Below the pieces are notes generated by a model that saw only the letters and a list, made by a program, of their open reading frames with translations, did not search any database and was not told where the DNA came from. From contig CM044857.1 in assembly GCA_024500155.1 (NCBI GenBank), positions 50,827,138 to 50,891,137 on the forward strand: a stretch of 64,000 nucleotides of DNA. Reading direction: 5' to 3'. The position numbers and the translations under genes are program-made. This DNA is from Chenopodium formosanum. Lineage: Eukaryota > Streptophyta > Magnoliopsida > Caryophyllales > Amaranthaceae. Shown here piece after piece: positions 60,442 through 64,000 of the stretch (position 1 is the first letter of the stretch; the number at the start of each line of letters is the position of its first letter).

Positions 60442-60655
60442 TATTTCTTCACCTAATATAATTTCTAGTTAAGCATTTTTGAAATCACCTAAATTTCCCT
60501 TATGGGTTTAGGTTTACGATTAACGTAGGGTTAAGGTTTGTGGTTAGGTATTTCTTCACCTAATATAATTTCTAGTTAAGCATTTTTGAAATCACCTAAA
60601 TTTCCTTTATGGGTTTAGGTTTAGGATTAGAGTAGGGTTAAGGTTTGTGGTTAGG
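60442..60655 (+). repeat. Subtelomeric tandem duplication, unit 107 bp
   Basis: A unit from TATTTCTTCACCTAATATAA to AGGTTTGTGGTTAGG occurs twice (60,442-60,548 and 60,549-60,655) with few differences. Each unit contains degenerate telomere-like words (GGGTTTAGGTTTA, AGGGTTAAGG). Confidence 0.88.
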
Positions 60656-61192
60656 GATTATTAGGGTCTATGATTAAGGTTAAGAGGTGATGTGAATCGA
60701 GTCCCCTTTATTATAACTATCTTTATTGCTTTATTTAGGTACTCTCTTGGTTTTACCTTACTCTTAAAGTGGGGGGTTTACAAGTGAGTTTTTAATAATG
60801 TTTTTATTATTTTATTAGTAGTAGTTATGGGGCCTTGGGCTTCCAAAGTTGTGTTAATTAGTTAGTGGGCTATCTTGGTTCATTAATTAATTATTAGGAA
60901 TTTTATCTAGTTTGGTTGCGGAGCAAGTAGAATAGATTTATTTTTCCTATATATACTAGTTGTATGTCAATTATTCATGGAGGATATTTTTTAATAAAAA
61001 GTTGAGTTTTTGCTTTTGCTTGAAGTGAACTTTGTTAAGGTTCAAACTAGTTGTTAACTAGGGTTTTGGAATCGTTGCTTCTAAGATCAAACTTAGAAGT
61101 CATTGCCTTCTAAAACTATCCTTTGAATTCCCACCATTAAAATCACTAAAATCCTTCATCAAATTAAAACCGTCAAAAATACGCATCAAGAG
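60656..61192 (+). mobile_element. LTR-like sequence next to the telomere
   Basis: TATATATA at about 60,950 is followed by a leader and an AATAAAAAG signal (about 60,995), and the composition resembles a copia-type LTR fragment. The ends are not defined, so this is tentative. The telomere repeat starts at about 61,193. Confidence 0.3.
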
Positions 61193-64000
61193 GGTTTAGG
61201 GTTTAGGGTTTAGGGTTTAGGGTTTAGGGTTTAGGGTTTAGGGTTTAGGGTTTAGGGTTTAGGGTTTAGGGTTTAGGGTTTAGGGTTTAGGGTTTAGGGT
61301 TTAGGGTTTGGGGTTTAGGGTTTGGGGTTTAGGGTTTAGGGTTTAGGGTTTAGGGTTTAGGGTTTAGGGTTTAGGGTTTAGGGTTTAGGGTTTAGGGTTT
61401 AGGGTTTAGGGTTTTCAGGGTTTTACATGGGTTTAGGGTTTAGGGTTTAGGGTTTAGGGTTTAGGGTTTAGGGTTTAGGGTTTAGGGTTTAGGGTTTAGG
61501 GTTTTCAGGGTTTTACATGGGTTTAGGGTTTAGGGTTTAGGGTTTAGGGTTTAGGGTTTAGGGTTTTCAGGGTTTTACATGGGTTTAGGGTTTAGGGTTT
61601 AGGGTTTAGGGTTTAGGGTTTAGGGTTTTACATGGGTTTAGGGTTTAGGGTTTAGGGTTTAGGGTTTAGGGTTTAGGGTTTAGGGTTTAGGGTTTAGGGT
61701 TTAGGGTTTAGGGTTTAGGGTTTAGGGTTTAGGGTTTAGGGTTTAGGGTTTAGGGTTTAGGGTTTAGGGTTTAGGGTTTAGGGTTTAGGGTTTAGGGTTT
61801 AGGGTTTAGGGTTTAGGGTTTAGGGTTTAGGGTTTAGGGTTTAGGGTTTAGGGTTTAGGGTTTAGGGTTTAGGGTTTAGGGTTTAGGGTTTAGGGTTTAG
61901 GGTTTAGGGTTTAGGGTTTAGGGTTTAGGGTTTAGGGTTTAGGGTTTAGGGTTTAGGGTTTAGGGTTTAGGGTTTAGGGTTTAGGGTTTAGGGTTTAGGG
62001 TTTAGGGTTTAGGGTTTAGGGTTTAGGGTTTAGGGTTTAGGGTTTAGGGTTTAGGGTTTAGGGTTTAGGGTTTAGGGTTTAGGGTTTAGGGTTTAGGGTT
62101 TAGGGTTTAGGGTTTAGGGTTTAGGGTTTAGGGTTTAGGGTTTAGGGTTTAGGGTTTAGGGTTTAGGGTTTAGGGTTTAGGGTTTAGGGTTTAGGGTTTA
62201 GGGTTTAGGGTTTAGGGTTTAGGGTTTAGGGTTTAGGGTTTAGGGTTTAGGGTTTAGGGTTTAGGGTTTAGGGTTTAGGGTTTAGGGTTTAGGGTTTAGG
62301 GTTTAGGGTTTAGGGTTTAGGGTTTAGGGTTTAGGGTTTAGGGTTTAGGGTTTAGGGTTTAGGGTTTAGGGTTTAGGGTTTAGGGTTTAGGGTTTAGGGT
62401 TTAGGGTTTAGGGTTTAGGGTTTAGGGTTTAGGGTTTAGGGTTTAGGGTTTAGGGTTTAGGGTTTAGGGTTTAGGGTTTAGGGTTTAGGGTTTAGGGTTT
62501 AGGGTTTAGGGTTTAGGGTTTAGGGTTTAGGGTTTAGGGTTTAGGGTTTAGGGTTTAGGGTTTAGGGTTTAGGGTTTAGGGTTTAGGGTTTAGGGTTTAG
62601 GGTTTAGGGTTTAGGGTTTAGGGTTTAGGGTTTAGGGTTTAGGGTTTAGGGTTTAGGGTTTAGGGTTTAGGGTTTAGGGTTTAGGGTTTAGGGTTTAGGG
62701 TTTAGGGTTTAGGGTTTAGGGTTTAGGGTTTAGGGTTTAGGGTTTAGGGTTTAGGGTTTAGGGTTTAGGGTTTAGGGTTTAGGGTTTAGGGTTTAGGGTT
62801 TAGGGTTTAGGGTTTAGGGTTTAGGGTTTAGGGTTTAGGGTTTAGGGTTTAGGGTTTAGGGTTTAGGGTTTAGGGTTTAGGGTTTAGGGTTTAGGGTTTA
62901 GGGTTTAGGGTTTAGGGTTTAGGGTTTAGGGTTTAGGGTTTAGGGTTTAGGGTTTAGGGTTTAGGGTTTAGGGTTTAGGGTTTAGGGTTTAGGGTTTAGG
63001 GTTTAGGGTTTAGGGTTTAGGGTTTAGGGTTTAGGGTTTAGGGTTTAGGGTTTAGGGTTTAGGGTTTAGGGTTTAGGGTTTAGGGTTTAGGGTTTAGGGT
63101 TTAGGGTTTAGGGTTTAGGGTTTAGGGTTTAGGGTTTAGGGTTTAGGGTTTAGGGTTTAGGGTTTAGGGTTTAGGGTTTAGGGTTTAGGGTTTAGGGTTT
63201 AGGGTTTAGGGTTTAGGGTTTAGGGTTTAGGGTTTAGGGTTTAGGGTTTAGGGTTTAGGGTTTAGGGTTTAGGGTTTAGGGTTTAGGGTTTAGGGTTTAG
63301 GGTTTAGGGTTTAGGGTTTAGGGTTTAGGGTTTAGGGTTTAGGGTTTAGGGTTTAGGGTTTAGGGTTTAGGGTTTAGGGTTTAGGGTTTAGGGTTTAGGG
63401 TTTAGGGTTTAGGGTTTAGGGTTTAGGGTTTAGGGTTTAGGGTTTAGGGTTTAGGGTTTAGGGTTTAGGGTTTAGGGTTTAGGGTTTAGGGTTTAGGGTT
63501 TAGGGTTTAGGGTTTAGGGTTTAGGGTTTAGGGTTTAGGGTTTAGGGTTTAGGGTTTAGGGTTTAGGGTTTAGGGTTTAGGGTTTAGGGTTTAGGGTTTA
63601 GGGTTTAGGGTTTAGGGTTTAGGGTTTAGGGTTTAGGGTTTAGGGTTTAGGGTTTAGGGTTTAGGGTTTAGGGTTTAGGGTTTAGGGTTTAGGGTTTAGG
63701 GTTTAGGGTTTAGGGTTTAGGGTTTAGGGTTTAGGGTTTAGGGTTTAGGGTTTAGGTTAGGTTTAGGGTTTAGGGTTTAGGGTTTAGGGTTTAGGGTTTA
63801 GGGTTTAGGGTTTAGGGTTTAGGGTTTAGGGTTTAGGGTTTAGGGTTTAGGGTTTAGGGTTTAGGGTTTAGGGTTTAGGGTTTAGGGTTTAGGGTTTAGG
63901 GTTTAGGGTTTAGGGTTTAGGGTTTAGGGTTTAGGGTTTAGGGTTTAGGGTTTAGGGTTTAGGGTTTAGGGTTTAGGGTTTAGGGTTTAGGGTTTAGGGT
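61193..64000 (+). repeat. Telomere array (TTTAGGG)n, at least 2.8 kb
   Basis: About 400 units of the Arabidopsis-type plant telomere repeat run to the window edge, G-rich strand 5'->3' toward the right, the orientation of a right chromosome end. The proximal 450 bp contain variants: TTTGGGG units at about 61,305-61,330, and an 18-22-bp interruption (TTTTCAGGGTTTTACATGGG) near 61,412, 61,502 and 61,564, with a shortened form near 61,626. From 61,640 the array is nearly perfect except for one TTTAGG unit at about 63,751. Such a gradient from variant proximal to uniform distal units is expected at a true telomere maintained by telomerase. Confidence 0.97.

Noticed and set aside
61193..64000. CRISPR-like repeat array
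   Set aside because: Simple 7-bp TTTAGGG repeats without spacers; a plant telomere.

Overview
This is plant nuclear DNA from the end of a chromosome. The right edge (about 61,193-64,000) is a near-perfect (TTTAGGG)n array, the Arabidopsis-type telomere repeat, with the G-rich strand running 5'->3' toward the window end, as expected at a right-hand chromosome tip. Spliced genes (WRKY factor, class II formin, POLAR-like protein), a plastid petD insertion, dense MITEs and an AT-rich background indicate an angiosperm, very probably a eudicot. The exact species cannot be fixed from the sequence.

Layout, left to right. 1-4,370: an LTR of a Ty3/gypsy-type element that ends inside a decayed non-LTR retrotransposon (RLE-type C-terminus, (AAT)n tail). 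6,381-10,328 (+): a four-exon group IIa WRKY transcription factor (310 aa) whose 2.5-kb third intron holds a Tourist-like MITE and a Helitron 3' end. 10,600-13,475: a second Helitron end and two Stowaway-type MITEs, one split by a non-autonomous CACTA element. 13,640-18,640: a decayed region holding a presequence-protease pseudogene fragment and exon-like blocks. 19,600-24,535: GA-rich repeats, a third Helitron end, a Harbinger-type MITE, a 1.24-kb long-TIR element sitting in an (ATT)n microsatellite, and a second copy of the RLE-type retrotransposon, also flanked by (ATT)n. 26,543-45,664 (-): a complete 17-exon class II formin (1381 aa; PTEN-like, C2, FH1 and FH2 domains) with introns full of MITEs. 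46,745-53,375: a Stowaway-type MITE, a 2.9-kb element bounded by (TA)n, a SINE-like tRNA-derived repeat and further MITEs. 54,668-57,362 (+): a three-exon POLAR-like gene (338 aa). 58,130-58,779: a nuclear plastid insertion carrying the 3' part of the petD group II intron and part of exon 2. 60,442-61,192: a subtelomeric tandem duplication and LTR-like sequence, then the telomere array.

The three intact genes are not functionally linked: transcription regulation (WRKY), actin/microtubule organisation (formin) and cell polarity (POLAR-like). The most distinctive pattern is the number of mobile elements whose boundaries coincide with microsatellites: an RLE-type LINE and a Mutator-like element in (ATT)n, and a Micron-like element in (TA)n. 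A set of related Helitron 3' ends (GC hairpin plus CTAGT) is scattered through the window. Coordinates were read by eye; exon borders were checked by reading-frame arithmetic, while repeat edges may be off by a few bases.
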